Source of the DNA: a virus
Length of the DNA stretch: 32,399 nucleotides
Strand: one strand, 5' to 3'
IMG/VR virus record: IMGVR_UViG_3300031730_000199
Span: 1 to 32,399 of that record
Shown here piece by piece: positions 6,612 to 14,335 of this stretch. The notes under the pieces were generated by a model. It made no database searches, was not told the DNA's origin, and saw nothing but the letters and a program-made list of their open reading frames with translations. The position numbers and the translations under genes are program-made. Each line of letters begins with the position of its first letter. Position 1 is the first letter of the stretch.

Positions 6612-7818
6612 CCTTCTTGCCGGTGAAGTCCTCCCACCGGCGCACGATCACATCGGCGTACTTCGGATCCAACTCCATCAACCGGGCGCGGCGGCCGGTC
6701 TTCTCTGCCGCGATCAAGGTGGTGCCCGAACCACCGAAGCAGTCCAGCACGGTGTCGCCGGGCCGGCTGGAATTGCGGATTGCCCGCTCCACCAGTTCGA
6801 CCGGCTTCATCGTTGGATGCAGATCGTTCTTGTGCGGCTTCTTGATGTGCCACACGTCGCCCTGGTCGCGGTCGCCGCACCAGTGCCGGCTGGCGCCTTC
6901 GCGCCAGCCGTAGAGGATCGGCTCGTACTGGCGCTGATAGTCGGCGCGGCCGAGCGTGAACGTGTTCTTGGCCCAGATGATGAAGGTGGACCACTTGCCG
7001 CCGGCCGCACGGAACGCGGACTGCAGGGTGTCCAGCTCGCTCGAACTCATCGCCACGTACACCGCCCCGTCGCAGCTGGCCAGCGCCGGGCTCAGCGCGT
7101 CGGTCAGGAACTGCTCGAACCCATTGCCCAGGTTGTCGTTCAGGATCGCGCGGTTCTTGCCGCCCAACTTGTCCTTGGGCGTGTTGGCGTAGTTCACGTT
7201 GTAGGGTGGATCCGTAAAGACCATGTCCACCTGCTCGTCTCCGAGCAAGCGCTCGTAGCTCTCAGCCTGCGTCGAGTCGCCGCAGAGCAGGCGGTGTGGG
7301 CCCAGCACCCAGACGTCGCCAGGACGCGAGATCACCGGGGTCTGTTCATCGGCCACTTCCGGTACGGCGTCCTCATCCGTCCGGCCCTCGGCTGCGCCGT
7401 CGTCAGCCAGCAAGTCGGCCAGTGCATCGGCATCGAAGCCGGTGAGCGAGAGGTCGTAGTCGTCGTCCTGCAGGGCCGCCAGCTCAACACGCAGCAGCGC
7501 ATCGTCCCAGCCAGCGTTTTCGGCGATGCGGTTGTCCGCGATCACCAGTGCCCGGCGCTGCGTGGGGCTCAGGTGCTCCAGCACCACCACCGGCACAAGG
7601 TCCAGCCCGAGCTTCTGTGCGGCGGCCAGGCGCCCGTGGCCGGCCACGATCACGCCGTCGGCACCGGCCAGGATCGGATTGGTAAAACCGAATTCGACAA
7701 TCGAGGCTGCGATCTGGGCGATCTGCTCGACCGAGTGGGTGCGGGCGTTCCTGGCGTAGGGCAGCAGCCTGGTGATGGGCCACTGCTCAATCTTGCCGGC
7801 CAGCCAGGAGACCGTCAT
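6571..7818 (-). CDS. ParB-like domain/DNA methyltransferase fusion (D-P-P-Y type)
   Basis: A 415-residue protein. Residues about 10-135 are a ParB/Srx-like domain with GVIVAGHGRLAAAQKLG at 55-71. The C-terminal half is an amino-methyltransferase of the beta order: catalytic DPPY (203-206) comes before the AdoMet site DCFGGSGTT (359-367), with HPTMKPVEL near 334. DPPY points to N6-adenine methylation. A phage enzyme of this kind would modify its DNA against host restriction or in a regulatory way; no restriction partner is present. The ATG overlaps the stop of the upstream paralogue (ATGA), so the two are coupled. The start was chosen for that overlap; a longer frame upstream is not coding. 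Confidence 0.92.
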   Translation of the reverse strand: MTVSWLAGKIEQWPITRLLPYARNARTHSVEQIAQIAASIVEFGFTNPILAGADGVIVAGHGRLAAAQKLGLDLVPVVVLEHLSPTQRRALVIADNRIAENAGWDDALLRVELAALQDDDYDLSLTGFDADALADLLADDGAAEGRTDEDAVPEVADEQTPVISRPGDVWVLGPHRLLCGDSTQAESYERLLGDEQVDMVFTDPPYNVNYANTPKDKLGGKNRAILNDNLGNGFEQFLTDALSPALASCDGAVYVAMSSSELDTLQSAFRAAGGKWSTFIIWAKNTFTLGRADYQRQYEPILYGWREGASRHWCGDRDQGDVWHIKKPHKNDLHPTMKPVELVERAIRNSSRPGDTVLDCFGGSGTTLIAAEKTGRRARLMELDPKYADVIVRRWEDFTGKKATREAADLEVTAS

Positions 7819-9215
7819 GGCGCGGCCTCCTTCGCCTGCTGGCGCCGCGCCGCCACCGCCTCGAAGTCCTGACCCGTGCCCTGAAGCGTCACCGGCACGC
7901 CGGGGAAGTTCTGCTGGAAGCGCTTGATGGCAACGTCCACGTACTCCGGTGCGATTTCCATCGCACGGCACGCGCGGCCGGTGCGCTGAGCGGCCAGCAT
8001 CGTGGTGCCGCTGCCGCCGAATGGCTCAAACACCACGTCGCCTGAGTCCGAGTACGCATCGATGATGAACTCGGGCAGCGCGACAGGGAACACCGCTGGG
8101 TGGTCGATGTCCTGGCCGATCTTTCCCTTGTGGCGCATCACGCGGATCACCGAGTCGGGGATGCGCATGTCCTGCGTGGGCTGGCCCTTGTGGGCCCATC
8201 CGTTGACCGTGCCATCTTTGCTGCGCATCGCCGTGGACGAACCATCGGCGCGCAGGTGCGATTCCTGGCCCGCGTGCTTGCAGGGCACGGTCTTGTGTGG
8301 CTTGCGAGTGTGCCGGTTGAAGTGGAAGATGAACTCGAAGCTCGGTGCCAGGCGGCCTTGCCAATCGCCCGGCATCCCCGGCCCCTGGTCCCAGACGTAC
8401 CAGGCGAAGCGCCGCCAGTCCTGTGCGCGCATCCAGCCGAGCCAGCCGTCCCAGTACGGGATCACCTCGTTGTCGCGGTGGATCAGGCCGAGGTTGACCA
8501 GCACCTGGCCGTCGTCTGCCATCGGTACGGCGGCGAACACACCACGCATCAGGGTGTCCCAGTCGCCGGCACCACCGGTGGTGTAGTCGCGTTGTTTGCC
8601 GTAGGGCGGCGACGTGAAACACAGCCGGGCCTGTTCGCCCTGCATCAGCGCGGCGACCACGGCAGGGTCGCAGGCATCGCCGCAGACCAGGCGGTGCGAT
8701 CCGAGCACCCAGACATCGCCCGCGCGGGACACTGGCACGGCAGGAGCCGGCGGGACATCGTCAGCGGCCTCGGAGTCTTCGTCCTGCTCCACGTCGCCGT
8801 CACCACCCGCCACGTCATCGGCCAGCAGGGCGTCGATCTCGGCGTCCTCGAAACCGGTGAGCGCCAGGTCGTAGCCGGCCTGCGACAGCTCGGCAAGTTC
8901 AAGCGCCAGCAGTTCATCGTCCCACCCCGCGTCGAGTGCCAGACGGTTGTCCGAGATGACGTAGGCGCGCTTCTGCGTGGGCGACAAGTGCCCCAGTTCG
9001 ATCACCGGCACTTCGTCCAGCCCCAGCTTGCGCGCCGCAGCCAGCCGACCGTGACCGGCGATCAGGCCGTTGGCGCCATCGACCAGCAACGGGTTCGTCC
9101 ACCCATACTCGACGATGCTGGCGGCGATCTTGGCCACCTGCGCGTCGGTGTGGGTGCGCGGATTGCGGGCGTAGGGAATCAGCGCCTCGACCTTGCGGTA
9201 CTCGACGTGGAGCAT
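7815..9215 (-). CDS. ParB-like domain/DNA methyltransferase fusion (T-S-P-P-Y type)
   Basis: A 466-residue paralogue of the downstream gene. The ParB-like domain (about 5-130) has GLIAGHGRLAAARKLG at 50-65. An acidic linker (about 132-153, rich in D and E) leads to the methyltransferase, with TSPPY at 201-205 and FEPFGGSGTT at 396-405. The S-P-P-Y form is seen in N4-cytosine and some N6-adenine enzymes, so target base and sequence differ from, or cannot be inferred from, the neighbour. The ParB-like domain probably helps bind DNA or a nucleotide; ParB-like domains bind CTP in other proteins, which is only a possibility here. There is no clear Shine-Dalgarno sequence before the ATG. Confidence 0.92.
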   Translation of the reverse strand: MLHVEYRKVEALIPYARNPRTHTDAQVAKIAASIVEYGWTNPLLVDGANGLIAGHGRLAAARKLGLDEVPVIELGHLSPTQKRAYVISDNRLALDAGWDDELLALELAELSQAGYDLALTGFEDAEIDALLADDVAGGDGDVEQDEDSEAADDVPPAPAVPVSRAGDVWVLGSHRLVCGDACDPAVVAALMQGEQARLCFTSPPYGKQRDYTTGGAGDWDTLMRGVFAAVPMADDGQVLVNLGLIHRDNEVIPYWDGWLGWMRAQDWRRFAWYVWDQGPGMPGDWQGRLAPSFEFIFHFNRHTRKPHKTVPCKHAGQESHLRADGSSTAMRSKDGTVNGWAHKGQPTQDMRIPDSVIRVMRHKGKIGQDIDHPAVFPVALPEFIIDAYSDSGDVVFEPFGGSGTTMLAAQRTGRACRAMEIAPEYVDVAIKRFQQNFPGVPVTLQGTGQDFEAVAARRQQAKEAAP

Positions 9216-9306
9216 GTTCGTTTGGGTGTCCCAAAAGCAGCGGCCCGCCCGGGGACGGCGTGAACCCGGAGCGGACCGCGAACGGCGGTGTGGTGTTGAA
9301 GTGAAT

Positions 9307-9339
9307 GAGCCCGCCGACGGTCAGGCCGTGGGCGGGCTC
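9307..9339. repeat. Strong hairpin upstream of the methyltransferase genes
   Basis: GAGCCCGCC (9307-9315) pairs with GGCGGGCTC (9331-9339), and ACGG (9317-9320) pairs with CCGT (9326-9329) inside. No T-run lies on either side. It is about 92 bp before the methyltransferase start on the minus strand, so it would fall in that leader. It could be a transcription barrier or a leader structure. Confidence 0.6.
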
Positions 9340-9351
9340 AGGAAGGGATCA

Positions 9352-9420
9352 GGTTTGCGGGACGGGGAGCACGAGGTGCAAACCACTGCAACCCGCAAAC
9401 CCCTGCAAACCTTGGTTTGC
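9352..9420. promoter_or_regulatory. Cluster of five GCAAACC sites
   Basis: The heptamer GCAAACC occurs at 9378, 9395 and 9405. Its complement GGTTTGC starts at 9352 and 9414. The last two form a near-palindrome, TGCAAACCTTGGTTTGCA (9404-9421). Five sites in 69 bp look like a protein-binding array: an operator of the methyltransferase genes or an origin iteron set. Confidence 0.65.
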
Positions 9421-9654
9421 AATCTGACGCTAGGGCAATGTCGCGCTGTGGACGCCCGCATGGCGATATGGCCAGGAAGGACCCCTTTTGCCGGGGGCCC
9501 GGTCCTCGCTGTCGCCACTTGCCAGAAGATAGACCAAATACTACGGCCAAACCCCCCAATCTGTTGCAGTGCCCGTGAGCGCCAAAAAGGACAACGGGCC
9601 AAAACGGGGGACAAACGCTGGACGCATTACCCTACGTTGCCATTTCATTCAGAA

Positions 9655-9680
9655 GGGCCGTCGCAGTGGTGCCACGGCCC
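9655..9680 (-). terminator. Hairpin after the DUF6362-like gene
   Basis: On the minus strand GGGCCGT and ACGGCCC form a 7-bp stem about 8 bp after the stop codon at 9688, followed by TTCTG. The U-tract is short, so it is a weak candidate for a terminator at the end of the replication operon. Confidence 0.45.
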
Positions 9681-9687
9681 TCGCTGC

Positions 9688-10098
9688 TCACCGGCCGGGC
9701 GTCGCCTGTGCCGGTGCGTTCAACCGCTCAGCCACCACCAGCAACGCCTTCTGCCAGCGCCGCCATGCCGTGGTCCGGTCGCAGGCAAAGCGGATCGTGA
9801 TGTCCCGCCAGCCACGGCGCTTGGCCCGCATCCACACGAGGTGGCGCTGCTCGACCTCCAGCCACTGCACCCAGCGCATCACCTCCAGCATGCGATCAAT
9901 CGCCTTGGGCTCGGGCGGGAAGGGCCGGTGCACCTTCTCATCGGCCGAGAACGACTCCCACTCGTTGCGCAGCACGACGGGCCAGGTGTTGAAGTAGCCC
10001 TGCACCCGCACAGGCGGCAGGCGCTGCCCGGTGTCGGCCGCTTCCTGGAAGCGCAGCGCGACGTCCTCGATGGTCCACTCAGGCTTGCGATCAACCAC
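9688..10098 (-). CDS. DUF6362-like phage protein with C-terminal HTH
   Basis: About 136 residues. The N-terminal half has EWTIEDVALRFQEAADTGQR and LPPVRVQGYFNTWP. The C-terminal half ends in RRGWRDITIRFACDRTTAWR and a further helix, a pattern like a sigma region 4 or ArpU-type helix-turn-helix. I take the GTG at 10098 as start: GGGAGG lies 8 nt upstream, and the codon overlaps the stop of the preceding gene. An ATG at 10119 is an alternative. Being last in the early operon suggests a late-gene activator acting on the terminase operon. That role is inference from position and HTH. Confidence 0.75.
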   Translation of the reverse strand: MVDRKPEWTIEDVALRFQEAADTGQRLPPVRVQGYFNTWPVVLRNEWESFSADEKVHRPFPPEPKAIDRMLEVMRWVQWLEVEQRHLVWMRAKRRGWRDITIRFACDRTTAWRRWQKALLVVAERLNAPAQATPGR

Positions 10099-10300
10099 GG
10101 CGCTTGCCTCCCAGGCCATACAGCCGCTCGCCGATGCGGCGCACGATCTCTCGCTCCACGAAGTCCAAGCGCTCATCGGTGGCGTCGACGACTAGGATGC
10201 GCTGGTCGCGCCAGCCGCGTTGCTTCATCGCGTCCAGGTCCACGGTCTCCGGCTGCACACGGGCAAGCGCGCAGCGGTACGGGGGTGTCAAAGTCTTCAT
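10091..10300 (-). CDS. Hypothetical small phage protein
   Basis: About 69 residues, beginning MKTLTPPYRCALARVQPETV and ending in a helix LDFVEREIVRRIGERLYG with a basic tail. No family is named. Two starts are possible. ATG 10309 overlaps the stop of the RuvC-like gene (ATGA) but has its Shine-Dalgarno sequence too close. ATG 10300 has AGGA 8 nt upstream and is preferred. Its stop overlaps the start of the DUF6362-like gene, so all three are coupled. Confidence 0.65.
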   Translation of the reverse strand: MKTLTPPYRCALARVQPETVDLDAMKQRGWRDQRILVVDATDERLDFVEREIVRRIGERLYGLGGKRRG

Positions 10301-10305
10301 GGTCT

Positions 10306-10767
10306 TCATCCTTCCTGCGCGATGGCCCAATGCAGCAGCGCCAGGGCGTCGGCTTCGTTGTCATCGACGGGCTGGTGGCCGAGGGCACGCATGGCCGCCA
10401 CCATGGCGTCCTTGTTGGCGTTGCCCTTGCCGGTGGCGTGCTTCTTGATCGTGCCCACCGGCACGCCTTGGTAGGGGATGCGGTGGTGCTCACACCAGGC
10501 ACTCAGGTGCGCCAGGAAGCCGCCGTAGGCGTGCGCGGCATCCACGCCCGCGTGGCGCCGCACCTCCTCGAAGTACACGGCGTGCAGCTCGCCTGCCGTG
10601 CGGTGCAGTTCCTGCAGCCAGTGCTTGAAGCGCAGGTAGCGCATGCCGCCGCCTTCGAAGCGACGGGGCGAGAACGGCTCGGAGCCGCTGGTGATGCTGC
10701 CGTCCTGCTGGCGCAGTGCCCAGCCGGTGTGGGTGCCCAGGTCGAGGGCAAGGGTGGTGGTGTTCAT
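10306..10767 (-). CDS. RuvC-like Holliday junction resolvase
   Basis: A 153-residue protein with the RuvC signature LALDLGTHTGWAL (7-19, first acid D9), VYFEEVRRH with E67/E68, and DDNEADALAL with D136-D140 as the last acids. Also seen are PVGTIKKHATGKGNANKD (103-120), typical of RuvC. It would cut four-way junctions and branched DNA made during phage replication and recombination, before packaging. It follows the primase-helicase gene but is separated from it by the 255-bp repeat region at 10768-11022. The start is the ATG at 10767. Confidence 0.9.
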   Translation of the reverse strand: MNTTTLALDLGTHTGWALRQQDGSITSGSEPFSPRRFEGGGMRYLRFKHWLQELHRTAGELHAVYFEEVRRHAGVDAAHAYGGFLAHLSAWCEHHRIPYQGVPVGTIKKHATGKGNANKDAMVAAMRALGHQPVDDNEADALALLHWAIAQEG

Positions 10768-10790
10768 CGAATCAGTCCTTGGGGTGCGGG

Positions 10791-11006
10791 GACTGACGCA
10801 GCCGACGTTCGCGACGGAAACTTCTCTACACCTGTGTGTGCGCGCGCACGCGTGAGAAGTAAATCCTTGGCTACGTCAACTGCGTCAGTCCGGTCCTGGT
10901 TTTGGTGGGGTTGACACAGCCGACGCGAACGGCGGATGTGTCTCTGCACCGATAGATGGGCACGTGCATGGGAGACAAATCAGTCGCTGCGTCAACTGCG
11001 TCGGTC
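10791..11006. repeat. Two tandem about 117-bp units with nested inverted repeats (origin or control region)
   Basis: Unit 1: GACTGACGCAGCCGACG (10791-10807) and CGTCAACTGCGTCAGTC (10874-10890) are inverted, 15 of 17 matching. Inside are ACTTCTC (10820-10826) with GAGAAGT (10854-10860), and the palindrome GTGCGCGCGCAC (10838-10849). Unit 2: GACACAGCCGACG (10913-10925) and CGTCAACTGCGTCGGTC (10990-11006) are the matching ends. Inside are TGTCTC (10939-10944) with GAGACA (10972-10977), and TGCAC with GTGCA. Outer ends repeat at offsets of 116-118 bp. The region lies next to the primase-helicase gene, so a replication origin is a fair guess. Confidence 0.65.
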
Positions 11007-11022
11007 CGATCGGTTCATGGCA

Positions 11023-13332
11023 TCAGTTGTCCGCGTACGGGGTGTAGGCAGGCCGAGGAGGCTCCTTCAGCCCGACCCCCTGATAGCCCCGCACGCCTGC
11101 GGAGTTCCGCCACTTCTGCAGGCCGCGGGACAGCAGCAGGTCGGAGAAGCGGCGCTGCACACCGACGAATTCACCGGCAGCCTCGGCCCACTGCTTCCAG
11201 TCGTTGAAGAGCTCGGACGTCAGCGACCTGGCGCCGGCTGTGCGCACGCAGCGCTCCTCCAGCCACCGGCCCAGGGCGTCCTCCGACTCGAAGTACTCGT
11301 CGGTAGCGTCCTGCACCGGCTGCGGAGGCGTCAGGCCACTGCGCTGCCACGCCAGGCACCCCTGCACGCCCCACTCGAAGATGGCGTGGCGCTCGGTCAG
11401 GAGCTTGGTCTGCAACTGCTTGTCCCGGCGCTCGGGCGGCACGGTGATCGTGAACGGCACCAGGTGCAGGCGCCGGCGCATCGCCTCATCGATGTTGCGG
11501 ATCGCCGGCTTGTGGTTGCCCGCGATCACCAGCTTGAACTGCGGCACGTAAGTGAAGAAGTCCTGCCGCATGAAGCGCGCCGACACCCGGTCGCCACCGG
11601 TGATCTCCTTGATCTTGGACTCGTTCCAGCGCCGGCCCTGCTCGGTCTCGGTGGCGGCCACGAAGCGGGCGCCGCGCAGCCCGGCCAGGTCGGTCGGGTG
11701 CCGGTCGCCGCGGGTCTCCATGAACGTGTCCATCGGCGCGTTGGCTGCGTAGTCGCCGACGATCGTGAACAAGGTATTGACGAACACGCTCTTGCCGTTG
11801 GCGCCGGTGCCGTACAGGAAGAACAAGGCGTGCTCTTGCGTACTGCCGGTCAGGCAGTAGCCGAACACCCGTTGCAAGTACCCGAGCAGCTGCGGGTCGC
11901 CGCCCGTGGCCTGGTCGAGGAACTGCATCCAGTTCGGGCACTGGGCGCCCGGGGTCAGGGTGGCCGTGGTCACCTTGGTCATGCGGTCGGCGCGATCATG
12001 CGGCCGCATCCCGCCCGTGCGCAGGTCCACCACGCCACCCGGCGTGTTGAGCAGCCACGGGTCGGCGTCCCACTCCTCGGTGGTGCCGGCGTGCCGGCGA
12101 TCGGCCCGGGCCAGGCGTTCCACGCCACTGACCGTGCCCGAGCCGGCCAGCTTCGCCGCGGTCTTGATGCTTGTGGCCTTGAGCGAGGCATGCCGGCAGA
12201 CGTGGCGCACCAAGTCGCTGGCCGCGAGCGTGTCCTCGGAGCGCCAGCGCTGGCCATCCCACATCAGCCACTTGCCCCAGCCGGCCACGTAGCGCCAGTC
12301 GCGCTGATAGCGCCGCGTGAAGGTCAGCGCCAGGGCGTCGTCGGTGCCCCAGACGGTCTCCTCGCTGTCGTGTTCATCCATCGCGCTGTCCTGCGGCGCA
12401 TCGATGTCGTCCGACGGCGGATACACCGCCATGCGCGGCCCGTTGGCGATGAAGTCGGCGACGTCAAACCCCTGGTCGAGGGCGTCAGCGGCATCCCAGC
12501 CCTCGGGGCGATCAGTGGGCGGGTACAGGATGTGGCAGCGGGTTGCGCCGGCCGCGAGCACCGCCTGCGAAGCCCGGTCGGCGTACTCCCAGCCCGGCTT
12601 GTCCTTGTCCGGCCAGATCAGCACCGCCTTGCCGGCCAGCGGGCTCCAGTCGGTCTTGTCCACCGGCGCGTTGGCGCCGTGCATCGCCGTGGTGGCGGCC
12701 ACGCCGGTGTCGATCAGCGCCTTGGCGCACTTTTCACCTTCGACCAGGACCACCAGGCTGGCGGCGATCAGTCCCGGCTGGTTGTACAGCGGCCGCGGAT
12801 CGGGCGGCGCCATCTTGCGGCGTTTGACGTCCCAGGGCCGGAACTCCTTTTTTCGGCCTGGCGGGTCGTGGCGGTAGACGACCGCGATCAGCGCGCCGGC
12901 TGCGTCGTGGTAATCCCACTTGGCGGTGGCCGGGCCGAGGTCGTCCACCGGGGCGTCCTTCTTCAGCCGTGTCTTGCGCACTGGTGCCGCGCGGGCACGG
13001 CCCAGCAGGTCCTCGGCCTGGCCCAGCACGGCAGGGAAGTCGCCATGCACGTCGATGCCGAAGTGGCCGGCGATCAGCGCGAAAACATCGCCGCCGTCGC
13101 CCTGGGCGCGGTCGGTCCACAGCCCGGCCTTCTCGCCGTCCAGCACGATCTCCAGGCTGTCGCCCGGGCTGCCGAGGATGTCGCCGATGCAGAACTTGCC
13201 CCGCCGCTTCTTGCCGGCCGGGAACAGGTTGGCCAGCACGGAGTCCAGCCGCGCGATCAGCTCGGCGCGGATCTCCTCGCGCCGGGTGTCGCCGTGCGGT
13301 TTCACGATCGGGGTGTCGTTGAAGTCGATCAC
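11023..13332 (-). CDS. Phage primase-helicase, Toprim plus SF3 (P4/D5 family)
   Basis: A 769-residue protein. A zinc-poor N-terminal domain (about 1-110) precedes a Toprim-type primase core with LVEGEKCAKAL (E198) and WPDKDKPG (D242, D244). The C-terminal D5/SF3 helicase has Walker A GTGANGKS (508-515), the acidic segment ATETEQGRRWNE, and sensor-like AGNHKP (604-609). It would make primers and unwind DNA at the phage origin. The start is GTG 13332 (VIDFNDTPIV), which overlaps the stop of the AlpA-like gene; longer frames upstream read through that gene in another frame. The 255 bp downstream carry repeat units that could be its origin. Confidence 0.93.
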   Translation of the reverse strand: MIDFNDTPIVKPHGDTRREEIRAELIARLDSVLANLFPAGKKRRGKFCIGDILGSPGDSLEIVLDGEKAGLWTDRAQGDGGDVFALIAGHFGIDVHGDFPAVLGQAEDLLGRARAAPVRKTRLKKDAPVDDLGPATAKWDYHDAAGALIAVVYRHDPPGRKKEFRPWDVKRRKMAPPDPRPLYNQPGLIAASLVVLVEGEKCAKALIDTGVAATTAMHGANAPVDKTDWSPLAGKAVLIWPDKDKPGWEYADRASQAVLAAGATRCHILYPPTDRPEGWDAADALDQGFDVADFIANGPRMAVYPPSDDIDAPQDSAMDEHDSEETVWGTDDALALTFTRRYQRDWRYVAGWGKWLMWDGQRWRSEDTLAASDLVRHVCRHASLKATSIKTAAKLAGSGTVSGVERLARADRRHAGTTEEWDADPWLLNTPGGVVDLRTGGMRPHDRADRMTKVTTATLTPGAQCPNWMQFLDQATGGDPQLLGYLQRVFGYCLTGSTQEHALFFLYGTGANGKSVFVNTLFTIVGDYAANAPMDTFMETRGDRHPTDLAGLRGARFVAATETEQGRRWNESKIKEITGGDRVSARFMRQDFFTYVPQFKLVIAGNHKPAIRNIDEAMRRRLHLVPFTITVPPERRDKQLQTKLLTERHAIFEWGVQGCLAWQRSGLTPPQPVQDATDEYFESEDALGRWLEERCVRTAGARSLTSELFNDWKQWAEAAGEFVGVQRRFSDLLLSRGLQKWRNSAGVRGYQGVGLKEPPRPAYTPYADN

Positions 13333-13601
13333 TCGGCACCTCCGTCTTCCTGGCTGGCGCCGGCCTGGCGGTCGTGCGCGGCCTGGGGTGCCGGGTTGCT
13401 GGCAGCCCATGCGTGCAGTTCGTCGCGACGAAAGCGCAGCAGGCCTCCCATGAGGTAATGCGGGATGCGGTACTTGGCGCGCATCTTGTGGTCGGCGAAC
13501 CAGTAGTAGGGCAGGCGCAGGGCGACCGCCGCTTCCCTGGCATCGATCATGGGCTCCAGCGGAGGGGTGGAAGTGGGTGGGGTGTTCATGGGCTTGTTCA
13601 T
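13329..13601 (-). CDS. AlpA/MerR-like helix-turn-helix protein
   Basis: A 90-residue protein. Residues about 19-66 (IDAREAAVALRLPYYWFADH, then a Tyr-rich segment with MGGLLRFRRDELHAW) have the layout of an excisionase or AlpA-like winged helix: an HTH, then a basic wing with a W. Such proteins in replication operons may load the primase, guide excision or act as regulators; here it sits directly before the primase-helicase. The ATG overlaps the stop of the Cas4-like gene (ATGA), and its own stop overlaps the primase GTG. Confidence 0.78.
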   Translation of the reverse strand: MNKPMNTPPTSTPPLEPMIDAREAAVALRLPYYWFADHKMRAKYRIPHYLMGGLLRFRRDELHAWAASNPAPQAAHDRQAGASQEDGGAE

Positions 13602-14335
13602 GCTTGTGACTTCCAGCAGCGGTCCTGCCACGCGCACATGCGGCACTCGAAGTGGGTGGCATCGGTGAAGCTGCGCGGCAGCAGATCGCCCGCCTCGGTG
13701 GCGGTGATGACCTTGACGGCGCGATCGGACATGCGCTGCGCCAGTGCTGCGTCGAAGGGGACGAGTTCGATGTAGATCTCCATGGTGTCGGCGTTCAGCG
13801 CGGTGAAGAGCGCCGGGTGTTCGTGCAGATCGAGGTAGGCCTGGTAGGTCGCCAGTTGGGCGGCGTAGACCGGCTTGGCCACGGCCAGGCCGCTCTTGTG
13901 AAGTTCGCGCCAGGCCTTCGAGCCCAGGCACTTGGCTTCCCACAGCGCCGGGTACTTGAAGCCCTCCGGGCCGCCGACGATCACGCCGTCGATGTGGCCA
14001 CGCAGGCGGCCGCCGGCCACGGAGAAGCCGTACTGCCCGCCTTCGCCCCTGCGGGTGCGCAAGTCGAAACCTGCGTCCCTCAGCCACGCGACCAGGCAGT
14101 CCTCCATGACGTGGCCGCGCTCGAAGATGCGCAACAGCCGGCCCTGGAAATCCCGGCCGGGATCGACCGGGGCCTGGGCGTACTCGTACTGCAGCGCCCG
14201 CTCGCAGGCCACGCCCAGGCGCGAGGCGCCCAGGTACTCGCGCGGAGTCTCCTGGGCGCGGGCCCGCTGCAGTCCTTCGTCAACCAGGGCGGTGATCTGG
14301 GCGGAGACGCTCGATGCGGAGTTGAAGTCCATCAT
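13598..14335 (-). CDS. PD-(D/E)XK nuclease, Cas4/RecB-like
   Basis: A 245-residue protein. Catalytic residues: GHIDG (D116), ALWEAK (E133, K135) and QLATY (Q160 to Y164). Cysteines C44, C231, C234 and C240 match the iron-sulphur pattern of Cas4 and AddB nucleases. Cas4-like phage nucleases degrade DNA ends or create single strands for recombination. Its neighbours, a Sak4-like ATPase and a possible ssDNA-binding protein, fit that role. Start 14335 is chosen, with GGGAG 8 nt upstream and overlap with the preceding stop; ATG 14332 is also possible. No CRISPR array is present. Confidence 0.88.
   Translation of the reverse strand: MMDFNSASSVSAQITALVDEGLQRARAQETPREYLGASRLGVACERALQYEYAQAPVDPGRDFQGRLLRIFERGHVMEDCLVAWLRDAGFDLRTRRGEGGQYGFSVAGGRLRGHIDGVIVGGPEGFKYPALWEAKCLGSKAWRELHKSGLAVAKPVYAAQLATYQAYLDLHEHPALFTALNADTMEIYIELVPFDAALAQRMSDRAVKVITATEAGDLLPRSFTDATHFECRMCAWQDRCWKSQA

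Larger units (their letters stand above)
9216..9687. other. Intergenic region upstream of the methyltransferase operon
   Basis: A 472-bp stretch without a credible gene. From left to right it holds a strong hairpin (9307-9339), a cluster of five GCAAACC heptamers (9352-9420), a stretch with nothing I can assign, and a hairpin (9655-9680) just after the stop of the DUF6362-like gene. The promoter of the methyltransferase pair should lie here, but no clear -35/-10 pair is seen. Confidence 0.7.

Noticed and set aside
10936-13458. An 840-codon open frame on the plus strand antisense to the primase-helicase gene
   Set aside because: In GC-rich DNA the opposite strand of a real gene is often open. 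The minus-strand protein has clear Toprim and SF3 motifs, while the plus-strand one has a low-complexity Arg/Gly/His composition and no motif.
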